Positions 1 through 8,218 of a stretch of 64,000 nt of DNA are shown piece by piece. Every line of letters begins with the position of its first letter. Within the stretch, counting starts at the first letter, position 1. Source of the DNA: an uncultured Actinomycetes bacterium (GTDB taxonomy: Bacteria > Actinomycetota > Actinomycetes > Nanopelagicales > Nanopelagicaceae); contig CALEGP010000016.1 of assembly GCA_937876245.1 (NCBI GenBank), forward strand, positions 36,284-100,283, in the 5' to 3' direction. The notes beneath the pieces were generated by a model, which was not told the origin of the DNA, searched no databases, and saw only the letters and a list, made by a program, of their open reading frames with translations. The translations under genes were made by a program, and so were the position numbers.

Positions 1-1123
1 CAAATTTCTTAACAAAATCAAGTATCCCTTTAGTCACAGCAGCTGGTGTGTACTCGCCCGCGACTGGCAACAAATCTTTGCCGTGAAGCGCAGTATGAAC
101 CCCTGCCCTACGCAAGACAGCATTAATATTTTGTTCTATGTAATCTGGCTGACCCTCTTCAACAAGTAAAATTCCTTTTTTACTTTTGGCAAATTCGACG
201 ACTTCATCATCAATAATTGGGTAAGTAACATTCAATATATAAAGTGGAATCTTGCTATTTCCGTAGACATCAGAGAGCCCTAGTAACTGCAATGAACGTA
301 TAACGGTGTTGTAAAGACCGCCCTGCATGACAATTCCAAAATCTTGACTGCCATCGGCAAAGAATTCATTGATCTTGTTATCTTTTATAAATTTCACTGC
401 AGCTGGCCATCTCTTGGTGACTTTTTCTTGTTCGTGCATAAAGCTGGCTGGTGGAAGAACAATCCTGTTGGTATCGCGTAATGGATTCTCCATGGCGTCA
501 CGCAGGGTAAATTCGGGTTTTACATTATCTTTTGCAATAAAGCGTCCATGTAGGTGGCAAGAGCGCAGTCGTAGTTGCAGCATTACGGGCGAATTGCTTG
601 CTTCTGATAGACGGAAACCAACATCTACCGAGTCCACGATTGCAGTTAGATTGGGCCTTGGATCCAATAGCCAAATTTGTGATTTCATTGCAAAGGCATG
701 AGAGCGCTCTTGCATAATCGAAGAACCTTCGCCATAATCTTCACCAACAATAATAAGTGCACCACCAGTAACACCGCCGGAAGCAAGGTTTGCTAATGCG
801 TCGGAAGCGACGTTTGTTCCAACAGTTGACTTAAAAGTGACCGCGCCTCGAAGTGGATAATGAACCGATGCTGCTAAGGATGCAGCAGCTGTGGCCTCAG
901 ATGCGCTGTTTTCAAAATGAATACCTAGCTCATCTAAAATCTCTTTAGCGTCACCCAAAACATCCATAAGATGGGATATTGGTGCGCCTTGGTATCCACC
1001 AACATAGGAAACACCAGATTGTAGAAGTGCTTTTGTAACAGCAAGAATTCCTTCACCAAAAAATTCCTCGCCAGCTCCAGCGCGAAGTTTTCCAACCTCC
1101 GTAGCAAACGAACGCTCTGCCAT
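1..1123 (-). CDS. Indolepyruvate ferredoxin oxidoreductase-like protein (partial, runs off window)
   Basis: The gene begins with ATG at 1123 (RBS AAAGGAG just upstream) and reads off the left edge, so about 374 N-terminal residues are visible and no stop is seen. The start GEGILAVTKALLQSGVSYVG, then GGYQGAP and a conserved ENSASEA segment, match the N-terminal pyrimidine-binding domain of the 2-oxoacid:ferredoxin oxidoreductase family (IorA type). These enzymes are known to decarboxylate arylpyruvates or other 2-oxoacids oxidatively to acyl-CoA with thiamine diphosphate. The thiamine and gamma domains lie outside the window, so substrate and fusion state cannot be read. The gene is divergent from the cyclase gene, with a palindromic operator candidate (1268-1281) between them. 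Confidence 0.8.
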   Translation of the reverse strand, partial: MAERSFATEVGKLRAGAGEEFFGEGILAVTKALLQSGVSYVGGYQGAPISHLMDVLGDAKEILDELGIHFENSASEATAAASLAASVHYPLRGAVTFKSTVGTNVASDALANLASGGVTGGALIIVGEDYGEGSSIMQERSHAFAMKSQIWLLDPRPNLTAIVDSVDVGFRLSEASNSPVMLQLRLRSCHLHGRFIAKDNVKPEFTLRDAMENPLRDTNRIVLPPASFMHEQEKVTKRWPAAVKFIKDNKINEFFADGSQDFGIVMQGGLYNTVIRSLQLLGLSDVYGNSKIPLYILNVTYPIIDDEVVEFAKSKKGILLVEEGQPDYIEQNINAVLRRAGVHTALHGKDLLPVAGEYTPAAVTKGILDFVKKF

Positions 1124-1267
1124 AGCTCTCCTTTTAAATTCCTTCCGAACCCTTGAACTCACGCTTAGGGAGAAAAATACTCCGTAATCGTCGCATGTGT
1201 GCCCCCCCCTGTCTAGGCAGAACCGCAGAAAAGTGTGTGGTGTAAACAACAAGACGGTGAGGTGAAA

Positions 1268-1281
1268 TTGACGGTCGTCAA
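1268..1281. promoter_or_regulatory. Palindromic operator candidate, copy 1
   Basis: TTGACG-GT-CGTCAA is a perfect 6+2+6 inverted repeat in the 265-nt gap between the divergent oxidoreductase and cyclase genes. Related copies lie at 3827-3841 and 10340-10353, also intergenic. The rest of this gap holds an RBS for each gene, a C8 run at 1202-1209 and a small GCCT/AGGC hairpin at 1296-1307. The PaaX-family regulator at 5853-6734 is the closest candidate binder (inference). Confidence 0.6.
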
Positions 1282-1388
1282 ACCTAGAAATTGCGGCCTC
1301 GCAAGGCTAATCTCAACCCCTGCGAAGTAATGCGCGGAAAGCTTTAAATCCGAAGACGACCCCACCCACAGATATAAGGAGCAAATGA

Positions 1389-2162
1389 ATGGCAAATCTA
1401 AATGCCTTAGCAAATGATCTTGCATCTGGAGCAGTTCAGGTTCTTGACCTAACAGCACCATTGCACTCAGAGACCCCGATACTCGTTCTACCAGAACCAT
1501 TTGGCCAGACAGCGTCATTCAAGTTGGAGGAGATCTCAAAATATGATGACCGTGGTCCAGCTTGGTATTGGAATAACTTTCATACCGGTGAACACACTGG
1601 CACACACATTGACGCTCCTAATCACTGGGTCACTGGAAAAGATGGCGACGACGTTGCCTCTATTCCGCCCCAGCGCTTAATTGGCCCAGCGGTTGTCTTG
1701 GATTTTGTAAAAGAAGCAGAAGCGAATCCAGATTTTTTACTTGAAGTTTCACACATTGAAGCTTGGGAAGCGGTTAATGGCCCAATCCCAAAAGGTGCTT
1801 GGGTTCTCTTCCGTACAGGTTGGTCTAAGTTTGGCGATGACCCAAAAGCATTTGCTAATGCAGATGAAAATGGACCACATACCCCTGGCCTGCCACCTGC
1901 CTGCGCAGAATTTCTCGCGACAAAGCGTGACATCCTTGGCTTGGGAGTTGAAACAGTAGGAATCGATGCTGGCGGCGCTTTTGGAATGGAAGTTCCTTTT
2001 CCTTGTCACAATTACCTACTTGGAAATAACAAGTATGGCCTTACCCAACTTCGCAACCTAGATAAGTTGCCAACAACTGGTGCAATAGTTATTGCAGCAC
2101 CACTAAAGATTGTTGGAGGATCTGGTTCACCAACTAGAGTATTTGCCCTAGTTTCAAAATAA
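1389..2162 (+). CDS. Cyclase family protein (kynurenine formamidase-like metal hydrolase)
   Basis: This 257-residue protein carries the signature of the cyclase/kynurenine-formamidase family (PF04199): HTGEHTGTHIDAPNHW near residues 64-79, whose His/Asp residues bind the metal. Members hydrolyse amides, lactones or cyclic ketones, and the specific substrate cannot be told from sequence. ATG 1389 is chosen because AAGGAG (1376-1381) lies 7 nt upstream; an ATG at 1385 is out of frame. A strong bidirectional terminator follows. Being divergent from the 2-oxoacid oxidoreductase and sharing an operator candidate suggests a hydrolytic step in the same catabolic route. It lacks a signal peptide and should be cytoplasmic. 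Confidence 0.85.
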   Translation: MANLNALANDLASGAVQVLDLTAPLHSETPILVLPEPFGQTASFKLEEISKYDDRGPAWYWNNFHTGEHTGTHIDAPNHWVTGKDGDDVASIPPQRLIGPAVVLDFVKEAEANPDFLLEVSHIEAWEAVNGPIPKGAWVLFRTGWSKFGDDPKAFANADENGPHTPGLPPACAEFLATKRDILGLGVETVGIDAGGAFGMEVPFPCHNYLLGNNKYGLTQLRNLDKLPTTGAIVIAAPLKIVGGSGSPTRVFALVSK

Positions 2163-2174
2163 AATATAACGATT

Positions 2175-2207
2175 AAAAAGCCCGCCATATTTTTGGCGGG
2201 CTTTTTT
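2175..2207. terminator. Bidirectional rho-independent terminator
   Basis: AAAAA-GCCCGCC, an 8-nt loop, then GGCGGGC-TTTTTT. The 7-bp GC stem is flanked by A and T tracts, so it can end both the cyclase gene (+) and the convergent flavoprotein gene (-, ending at 2210). Confidence 0.92.
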
Positions 2208-2209
2208 AA

Positions 2210-3805
2210 TTATTTTCTAAATCTTTTCTTAATTAATCTCTTTGCAACTAACAGTCCAGAGCCGCCACCTAGGCCAGGGCCTGGATGGGTCGAAGCTCCA
2301 ATGTGCCACAATTTTTTTACCGGGGTGCGATGCCCAGTCGCCGCTGAAAGTGGACGCCAAGGAGCATATTGATCGATTCGACAGTCACCTGCATATGGGT
2401 CACCGCCAACTAAATTCAAATTCATGGCTTCAATCTCACGCGGGCCAAGGACAATTTTTGCGATTGTTGCGGATTTCAAGTTAACTATTTCCTCACTAAG
2501 TTGAGCAAGAACTCGATCAGCATAAGCGCCCAATCTCTCTTCATTCCAACTGCCATCGCCAGGAGCTATTTCGTTGGCTAAATCGCCCTTTATTTCACGG
2601 GGATTTTCCTGAAGTTGAATCCAGATTATCGAAGCTCCTGCAGGGGCGCGCGATGGGTCGAGAACACACGGTTGCCCGACAACGATAGTTGGGCGTGATG
2701 GCAAGAATCCACGATTGGCTGCGTTAACTGATTCTGAGAGTGAATTGAGTCCATCCAAAACATGAACAATTGCAACATCCTTCATTCTAGAGTCGGTCTT
2801 CCAGACCGGTGGTTCGGAAAGTGCAAGGTGAATTTGAATTGCGGCTCGACCATAACGGAAGTTATCGGAAGATGTTTTGATATTAGTTGGAATCACTTCG
2901 TCGCTTAATAAGTCGTTGTACAGAGCTTGGGGTGTAGTCGAAGCTAGTACGGCTTTTTTTGCTGAAAAAGTTCTTCCGTCGGCAAGTTTGATTCCAGTGG
3001 CCACTTTGTTTTTAACAATTATTTTTACGACGTCGGCCTGCGTTAGAAGTTGTCCCCCACCATCAGTAATAATTGCAGTTAAGGCTTCAACCAATTTAAT
3101 TCCGCCGCCAACAGGAACCGGCATCCCACCGAATGCTACGGCTGCAGAAATAACTTTGGTTATAAATGCACTGCTTGCATCATCTGGACCAAGCCCATTG
3201 TGAAGCGCCCAGGGCGCAAGCAAAGCTTTACTAACTGGAGATTTAAATTGTCGATCCAGCCAGGGTGAGGCCGGTTCTAATAACTCTGCGCCTACTGCTA
3301 CTAATCCGCGATTACCAAAACGTTTGCGTGCGGTTCTAGCGAGTCCTAGTGAACTCTTGCGCCAAAGATCTGCGCCCAATAATCCAAAAGCCAAATCCAG
3401 TTTAGGTGTGAATTCACCCATCATTTGTGCCCACGAATCGCCATCGCCATGTCTAGAAAATTCGGCGTGAGTTATGTCGGGGTTAGTTGAAAGAATTGCT
3501 GTTCCATCACTGCAGACCACACCAGTGGGTAGCTCAGTATTGTTATAGACCAAACCGCGTTTATCTAATTCCTCTTTTAATTCGGCATAGGCCGGACCGC
3601 CAACAAAAAGCGGATGCCAACTCGAGAGCAACTCGTGTGTATATCCGGGCAGCGTTGCTTGGGATGTCTTAATTGCACCCCCAGCGCTTTCGTTGCGCTC
3701 ACATACTAAAACCCGCCAGCCTGATTTACTTAAAACTGATCCGGCAACAAGTGAGTTGATTCCGCTACCGATGATGATTGCGTCAAAGTTTTGATGGGTT
3801 GTCAT
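2210..3805 (-). CDS. Phytoene dehydrogenase-like FAD-dependent oxidoreductase (paralogue A)
   Basis: This 531-residue flavoprotein has an N-terminal dinucleotide-binding motif (IIIGSGINSLVAG, about residues 10-22) followed by the ER..GGA FAD motif. Near the C-terminus GPGLGGGSGLLVA matches the second FAD contact of the phytoene desaturase/amine oxidase superfamily. No carotenoid genes are nearby, so a carotenoid role is not supported. It is clearly paralogous to the divergent gene at 3862-5418; both keep a DPSRAPAG block and a GGGSGL tail. ATG 3805 is preceded by a -10-like TAGATT ending 6 nt upstream, so the mRNA is probably leaderless, and an operator candidate sits just upstream of that -10. 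The substrate is unknown. Confidence 0.85.
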   Translation of the reverse strand: MTTHQNFDAIIIGSGINSLVAGSVLSKSGWRVLVCERNESAGGAIKTSQATLPGYTHELLSSWHPLFVGGPAYAELKEELDKRGLVYNNTELPTGVVCSDGTAILSTNPDITHAEFSRHGDGDSWAQMMGEFTPKLDLAFGLLGADLWRKSSLGLARTARKRFGNRGLVAVGAELLEPASPWLDRQFKSPVSKALLAPWALHNGLGPDDASSAFITKVISAAVAFGGMPVPVGGGIKLVEALTAIITDGGGQLLTQADVVKIIVKNKVATGIKLADGRTFSAKKAVLASTTPQALYNDLLSDEVIPTNIKTSSDNFRYGRAAIQIHLALSEPPVWKTDSRMKDVAIVHVLDGLNSLSESVNAANRGFLPSRPTIVVGQPCVLDPSRAPAGASIIWIQLQENPREIKGDLANEIAPGDGSWNEERLGAYADRVLAQLSEEIVNLKSATIAKIVLGPREIEAMNLNLVGGDPYAGDCRIDQYAPWRPLSAATGHRTPVKKLWHIGASTHPGPGLGGGSGLLVAKRLIKKRFRK

Positions 3806-3811
3806 GTGCGA

Positions 3812-3817
3812 AATCTA
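3812..3817 (-). promoter_or_regulatory. -10 box of a leaderless promoter for paralogue A
   Basis: Read on the minus strand, TAGATT is followed by 6 nt and then the ATG at 3805. No ribosome-binding site fits in between. The operator candidate at 3827-3841 would overlie the spacer/-35 region, a repressor-like geometry. Confidence 0.55.
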
Positions 3818-3826
3818 TTGCGCGTA

Positions 3827-3841
3827 TTGTCCGACCGTCAA
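3827..3841. promoter_or_regulatory. Operator candidate, copy 2 (between divergent flavoprotein genes)
   Basis: TTGTCCGACCGTCAA shares the exact half CGACCGTCAA with the copy at 10340 (complement of copy 1) and keeps the outer TTG, with one extra base in the left arm. Only 56 nt separate the two divergent start codons, so a protein bound here could control both. Confidence 0.5.
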
Positions 3842-3861
3842 TAATTATGAGAAGATCGCTT

Positions 3862-5418
3862 ATGTCCAAAATAGTAGTGGTCGGTTCAGGCATTAATGGA
3901 TTGAGCGCAGCAGCCCTCCTGGCGAAAAAAGGGCTATCTGTAACTGTCCTAGAAAGCGCCGATCAATTTGGTGGTGCTGTCAGAACTGAGGAGGCCACGC
4001 TTCCGGGGTTTAAGCACGATTTATTCGCAACTAATTTGAGCTTATTCGCTGGTGGCGGTGTTATGGCTGAATTAAAAGATGACTTGATTCGAAATGGCTT
4101 GGAATTTATTTCTTCCACAAAGCCGTATTGCTCAGTATTCCCAGATGGAAAATCTATTGGGATAACAATGGACAGAGAAGCCAATCTTGCAACACTTGCC
4201 CGAGTGGCACCAGGTGATGTCGAATCTTGGAGAGCACTAACAATAAAACTTGGTGATCTCGCTCCCCATCTATTTCCAATTCTAGGTACCGAACTCCCCT
4301 CCTTCGCTGCTGTAAAATCTCTTTATAAAACTTGGCGGGCAATTGGTACTACTGGTTTGTTTGATTTAGTCAGATTGCTTCTGCAATCAAGCAGAGCTTT
4401 TGCTGATGAAAATTTTGTGCATCCCGAAACAAAAGCTTTGGCCGCAACTTGGGGTATGCATTTGGATTATGGCCCTGATATTTCAGGGGGTGCGCTTTTT
4501 TCATTCTTAGAATCAATAGGTGGCCAAGAATTTGGCATGGTTCTTGGCAAAGGTGGCGCAGATACCTTAATTAAAGCTTTGGTCGGGGTTATAAAAGAAA
4601 ATGGCGGCACAGTTATTGCCGGAACGAAAGTAGTTGAAATAGTCACCCAAAATGGCAAAGCCGTTGGAGTGCGTACTTTAGACGGCAAAACATATGAGGC
4701 TGATCAGGTAATTGCGAATGTGAACCCTGCTTTGATTCCTGCTCTTCTTTCGAGTGAAGAATTGATGAAACCTGAAATATCAAAAATTAAGAATTTCCGC
4801 CCTGGTCTTGGAACAATGATGATTCATCTTGCACTAAGCGAGCTTCCTGACTGGAGAGCTTCTGAAGCCGGTGAATTTAACTATGTACATATCGCCCCTT
4901 ATATAGACGATATGGCGATGACTTACACGCTAGCCGCTGCAGGAAAGCTTCCGAGCACCCCAACCTTGGTCATAGGGCAGCCAACAGTGAGCGACCCATC
5001 TCGAGCCCCGGCTGGAAAACATATTCTCTGGATTCAAGTCCGTGTTCTGCCGCTAGAAATTACTGGAGATGCCGCTGGCAGTATTTCAGGAAAAACTTGG
5101 GACGAAGTTGGTGAAGCTTACGCAGATCGAATTATTAAGAATATCGAGAAATACGCGCCTGGATTGAGTTCTAAGATTCTTTCTAGAAAAGTTTTAACTC
5201 CAGCTGATTTAGAAAAATATAATGCAAATTTAATTGGCGGGGATTCCCTTGGTGGTAGCCACCACCCTGCACAATTCTTTTTCCTCCGCCCAATGCCAGG
5301 CTGGACAGGCCACAAGGCGCCAATTAAAAACTTATTTCTTTGTGGATCAGGAACTTGGCCTGGTGGTGGTGTCGGTGGTGGCAGTGGACTTATGGTTGCT
5401 AATTTAATCGGTAAATAA
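3862..5418 (+). CDS. Phytoene dehydrogenase-like FAD-dependent oxidoreductase (paralogue B)
   Basis: From ATG 3862 this gives 518 residues beginning MSKIVVVGSGINGLSAAALL, a GxGxxxL dinucleotide-binding fold at the extreme N-terminus as the family expects. ATG 3847 (five residues longer) is the alternative. The C-terminal GGGVGGGSGLMVA closes the FAD site. Block-by-block similarity to the divergent 2210-3805 product (ATLPG, AELK, DPSRAPAG, GGD, TGH) shows duplication. The last 15 nt overlap the end of the convergent thioesterase gene. Family members oxidise or isomerise polyenes and other unsaturated substrates; here the neighbours suggest an acyl or aromatic acid pathway, which is inference. 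Confidence 0.85.
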   Translation: MSKIVVVGSGINGLSAAALLAKKGLSVTVLESADQFGGAVRTEEATLPGFKHDLFATNLSLFAGGGVMAELKDDLIRNGLEFISSTKPYCSVFPDGKSIGITMDREANLATLARVAPGDVESWRALTIKLGDLAPHLFPILGTELPSFAAVKSLYKTWRAIGTTGLFDLVRLLLQSSRAFADENFVHPETKALAATWGMHLDYGPDISGGALFSFLESIGGQEFGMVLGKGGADTLIKALVGVIKENGGTVIAGTKVVEIVTQNGKAVGVRTLDGKTYEADQVIANVNPALIPALLSSEELMKPEISKIKNFRPGLGTMMIHLALSELPDWRASEAGEFNYVHIAPYIDDMAMTYTLAAAGKLPSTPTLVIGQPTVSDPSRAPAGKHILWIQVRVLPLEITGDAAGSISGKTWDEVGEAYADRIIKNIEKYAPGLSSKILSRKVLTPADLEKYNANLIGGDSLGGSHHPAQFFFLRPMPGWTGHKAPIKNLFLCGSGTWPGGGVGGGSGLMVANLIGK

Positions 5419-5796
5419 TTTTTCACGCCAAGCGTCGGGCCATCTTTGAGCACCGGCTTCTTTACTCGGCGAGTGAACGATTACGTAATTTCCAATTGCT
5501 GCAACTTCGCCATTTACCTGAGCGGTAAATGAAAGTTCGCAAGATGAATTACCCAACCGAATAACTTCCAGTCTCGTTACGATTTCTTCACCAAAAAAGA
5601 TTCTGCGCTTATATTCCATCGCGACTTTGACTCTGGGGATTTGGCCAAAAAGGGAACTTGGTAAACCTACGCTGCGATAGAGCGCTGATTCACATTCTTC
5701 AACCCAACGAAAGGCGCTTGAATAGTGTTGGTGACCAGCCGCATCAGTTTCAGCCCATTCAAGGAATCTGGTTATTTCGATGCTAGCTCCGGCCAT
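5404..5796 (-). CDS. Acyl-CoA thioesterase, 4HBT/hotdog family
   Basis: This 130-residue single hotdog domain has the segment WAETDAAGHQHYSSAFRWVE near residues 14-33. It resembles the YxDxDxxGHxxxxxY motif of 4-hydroxybenzoyl-CoA thioesterase-type enzymes, with the catalytic Asp kept. Such enzymes release free acid from acyl- or aryl-CoA in the cytoplasm. ATG 5796 has AAAGGG about 8 nt upstream. It is convergent with, and overlaps by 15 nt, the flavoprotein gene, and is divergent from the PaaX-family regulator with a 56-nt gap. Its position among 2-oxoacid oxidoreductase, PaaX and methylcitrate genes fits a role in CoA-thioester turnover. Confidence 0.85.
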   Translation of the reverse strand: MAGASIEITRFLEWAETDAAGHQHYSSAFRWVEECESALYRSVGLPSSLFGQIPRVKVAMEYKRRIFFGEEIVTRLEVIRLGNSSCELSFTAQVNGEVAAIGNYVIVHSPSKEAGAQRWPDAWREKLFTD

Positions 5797-5839
5797 TTAT
5801 TTACCCTTTCCAATCATTTCTTTATTTAAGTTACCCCGC

Positions 5840-5845
5840 TAACAT
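5840..5845 (+). promoter_or_regulatory. -10 box of a leaderless promoter for the PaaX-family gene
   Basis: TAACAT is followed by 7 nt and then the GTG start at 5853, with no ribosome-binding site in that short stretch. Confidence 0.5.
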
Positions 5846-5852
5846 TACCGCC

Positions 5853-6734
5853 GTGGTCAGTATATTTGCGGGTGAAGCTAAAGATTTAATAGACCGGGCT
5901 AATCGTCCGCAATCCTTAATAATCACTATTTATGGAGCATATAGCCGTTCTCTCGGGGGTTGGCTTTCATCGAGTGCGATCGTTTCACTTTGTGCTGAGT
6001 TAGATGTCGATGAGGCATCGGTTCGTAGTGCCCTTTCTAGGTTTAAGCGGCGCGGAATCTTGATTTCTAAATCGCAGAATGGAATCCAGGGTTATGCCTT
6101 AAGCCCTGAGGCCAGAAAAACTTTCGAGCTCGGAGACACTCGAGTTTTAGAACGTCGCGAGGCGCCACGAGATGAGGGTTGGGTACTAGTTGTATTCTCA
6201 ATTCCAGAAAAGAATCGTGCCCTTAGATACCAACTACGCTCTCGGTTAGTGAGAGTAGGTTTTGCTCAAGTGTCTGGAGGACTTTGGATTGCCCCGCGAC
6301 AACTTACTAATGATGTAATAGCGCTGGCAAAATCATTAAAGATTGAGCCACATATGAGTATTTTTTCCGCCCATCACTTGGCCTTCAAATCGACACAAGC
6401 CGTTGTTGCAGAATGGTGGGATCTCGATGGAATTGGCGAGCTTTACAAATCTTTTGCTTTGACCGTAAGGCCAATTATAAGAAAGTGGTTCACAAAGAAA
6501 ATTACGAAACCTGATCCACTGGAGGCTTTTATTGATTACACGAGAGTCTTAACTAATTGGCGTCATGTTCCTTATTTTGATCCGGGTCTACCTAAAGAGT
6601 ACTTACCTAAAAATTGGCCAGGGTTTCCTGCCATGGATAGTTTTTTTAGGGTACACGACTTGCTCGCAATCCCGGCACTGAGCCATTTTCATAGCGTTGC
6701 CGGGAAAACTGAAAGTAAAAACACAAAGAAGTAA
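5853..6734 (+). CDS. PaaX-family transcriptional regulator
   Basis: This 293-residue protein has the three-part PaaX layout. A winged helix lies at about residues 18-90 (SSAIVSLCAELDVDEASVRS). A central Cas2-like ferredoxin-fold segment carries WVLVVFSIPEKNR and GGLWIAPRQL (about 110-155). A C-terminal PaaX_C region contains FDPGLPKEYLP. PaaX itself represses phenylacetate degradation genes and is released by phenylacetyl-CoA; the ligand here is unknown. The GTG start is supported by the -10 box just upstream. It is the only regulator inside the 1-10.8 kb catabolic island and the likely partner of the TTGACG-N2-CGTCAA palindromes. It ends 6 nt before the convergent prpD-like gene. Confidence 0.9.
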   Translation: MVSIFAGEAKDLIDRANRPQSLIITIYGAYSRSLGGWLSSSAIVSLCAELDVDEASVRSALSRFKRRGILISKSQNGIQGYALSPEARKTFELGDTRVLERREAPRDEGWVLVVFSIPEKNRALRYQLRSRLVRVGFAQVSGGLWIAPRQLTNDVIALAKSLKIEPHMSIFSAHHLAFKSTQAVVAEWWDLDGIGELYKSFALTVRPIIRKWFTKKITKPDPLEAFIDYTRVLTNWRHVPYFDPGLPKEYLPKNWPGFPAMDSFFRVHDLLAIPALSHFHSVAGKTESKNTKK

Positions 6735-6740
6735 TAACTT

Positions 6741-8210
6741 TTATTTTGCTTGGTAATCCTTGTTTACATAAAGATCTACGTATTCATTAACTGGCATTTC
6801 AGTTAATCGCTTATAGTCCATGGAAACTTCAAGAATCTTATTATGTTGCTCAACCTTAAAGATTCGAGCTAAATTAATTTTGAACTTCTCAATTAGTAGT
6901 GGAATTCCATCAGTTCTTCGGCGCGCATGTCCGATTGGATATTCGACCACAACCTCATCAAATTTACTGCCATCGTTAAATTCAACAGTTAGCGCGTTTG
7001 CGATCGAACGCTTGCTTGGATCGTGATAATCGACAGTGAAACTAGTATCCTCAACGCAGACTATTTTCTCGCGAAGTTCATCAATAGCGGGGTTTGCTGC
7101 AATGTCATCCTCGTAATCACGGGCGGTTAAGCGACCAAAAATAAGTGGTACTGCAACCATATATTGAATGCAATGATCGCGATCGGCTGGGTTGCCGAGT
7201 GGGCCTGACTTATCAATAATGCGAATACAAGCCTCGTGGGTACGAATTTGAACTCTCTTGATATCTGAAGCGTTCTTACCTTCTGCTTTCATCAGCCCGT
7301 TAATTGTCATAGCTGCCTCAACTGCTGTCTGTGAGTGGAACTCCGCAGGAAATGAGATTTTGAATAAAATATTTTCCATTACATAAGAACCATACGCTCG
7401 TTGAAATTTAAATGGATTTCCTCGGAATAATGAATCGTAGAAACCCCAAACCTTTGCACTTAGGACGGATGGGTAACCCATCTCACCAGTCTTTGCAATC
7501 AGCGCTAAACGCACTGCGCGCGAGGTTGCATCTCCAGCTGCCCAAGATTTTCGTGAGCCGGCATTTGGGAAATGACGATAAGTACGAAGAGCTTGGCCAT
7601 CTACCCAAGCAAGTGAAACTGCATTTAGGGTTTGTTCTCGAGTTAAGCCAAGCATTTTTGCTACAACAGCGGTAGAGGCAACTTTGACTAGAACAACGTG
7701 GTCCAGACCAACTTTATTAAATGAATTTTCGAGGGCGATACAGCCTTGGATTTCATGAGCTTTGATCATCGCCGTCAATACATCTAGAACTTTAAGTGGT
7801 GGGCGACCATCCGCTACGGCTGCACGCGAAAGCCAATCCGCAGTAGCTAAAATTCCTCCCAAGTTGTCTGATGGATGACCCCACTCAGCTGCGAGCCAAG
7901 TGTCGTTGAAATCTAACCAGCGGATCATGGCTCCGATATTGAAAGCGCCTTGAACCGGATCTAGCTCATAGTTAGTTCCTGGGACTCTAACTCCATTAGT
8001 AACAACCGTGCCAGGCACTAGTGGTCCCAATAATTTTTTGCACTCGTCATATTCAAGTGCCTCTAACCCACACCCAATAGTGTCTAACAGACAGTTCCAT
8101 GCAGTCTCATACGCCACATCAGATTTAATTTCGTAATTTTCAACGTAGTCAACTATGTCAACTATTTCCTGATCAAATTCTTGTTTTATTTTTGTAATAT
8201 GTGATGACAC
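6741..8210 (-). CDS. prpD: MmgE/PrpD family 2-methylcitrate dehydratase
   Basis: This 489-residue protein matches MmgE/PrpD length and blocks: an N-terminal all-helical part with LDTIGCGLEALEYDEC and GAMIRWLDFNDTW, then a mid-protein YRHFPNAGSRKSWAAGDA. In the 2-methylcitrate cycle PrpD dehydrates 2-methylcitrate to methylaconitate or the cis-aconitate-type intermediate. The GTG start at 8210 lies 8 nt after the citrate-synthase-like gene, so prpB-prpC-prpD form one operon read leftward. The family also contains enzymes with other substrates, but adjacency to prpB and prpC makes this role strong. A separate aconitase for the hydration step is not in the window. Confidence 0.92.
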   Translation of the reverse strand: MSSHITKIKQEFDQEIVDIVDYVENYEIKSDVAYETAWNCLLDTIGCGLEALEYDECKKLLGPLVPGTVVTNGVRVPGTNYELDPVQGAFNIGAMIRWLDFNDTWLAAEWGHPSDNLGGILATADWLSRAAVADGRPPLKVLDVLTAMIKAHEIQGCIALENSFNKVGLDHVVLVKVASTAVVAKMLGLTREQTLNAVSLAWVDGQALRTYRHFPNAGSRKSWAAGDATSRAVRLALIAKTGEMGYPSVLSAKVWGFYDSLFRGNPFKFQRAYGSYVMENILFKISFPAEFHSQTAVEAAMTINGLMKAEGKNASDIKRVQIRTHEACIRIIDKSGPLGNPADRDHCIQYMVAVPLIFGRLTARDYEDDIAANPAIDELREKIVCVEDTSFTVDYHDPSKRSIANALTVEFNDGSKFDEVVVEYPIGHARRRTDGIPLLIEKFKINLARIFKVEQHNKILEVSMDYKRLTEMPVNEYVDLYVNKDYQAK

Positions 8211-8218
8211 GTTTGGAC

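Noticed and set aside
1160..1310. 6C-type small RNA suggested by the C8 run and nearby hairpin
   Set aside because: The 6C motif needs two C-rich loops in a conserved fold. Only one C run is present and the flanking pairing is weak.
5853..6734. CRISPR Cas2-related gene
   Set aside because: The central Cas2-like fold is a normal part of PaaX-family regulators. Winged-helix and PaaX_C regions are present, and no repeats or other cas genes occur.
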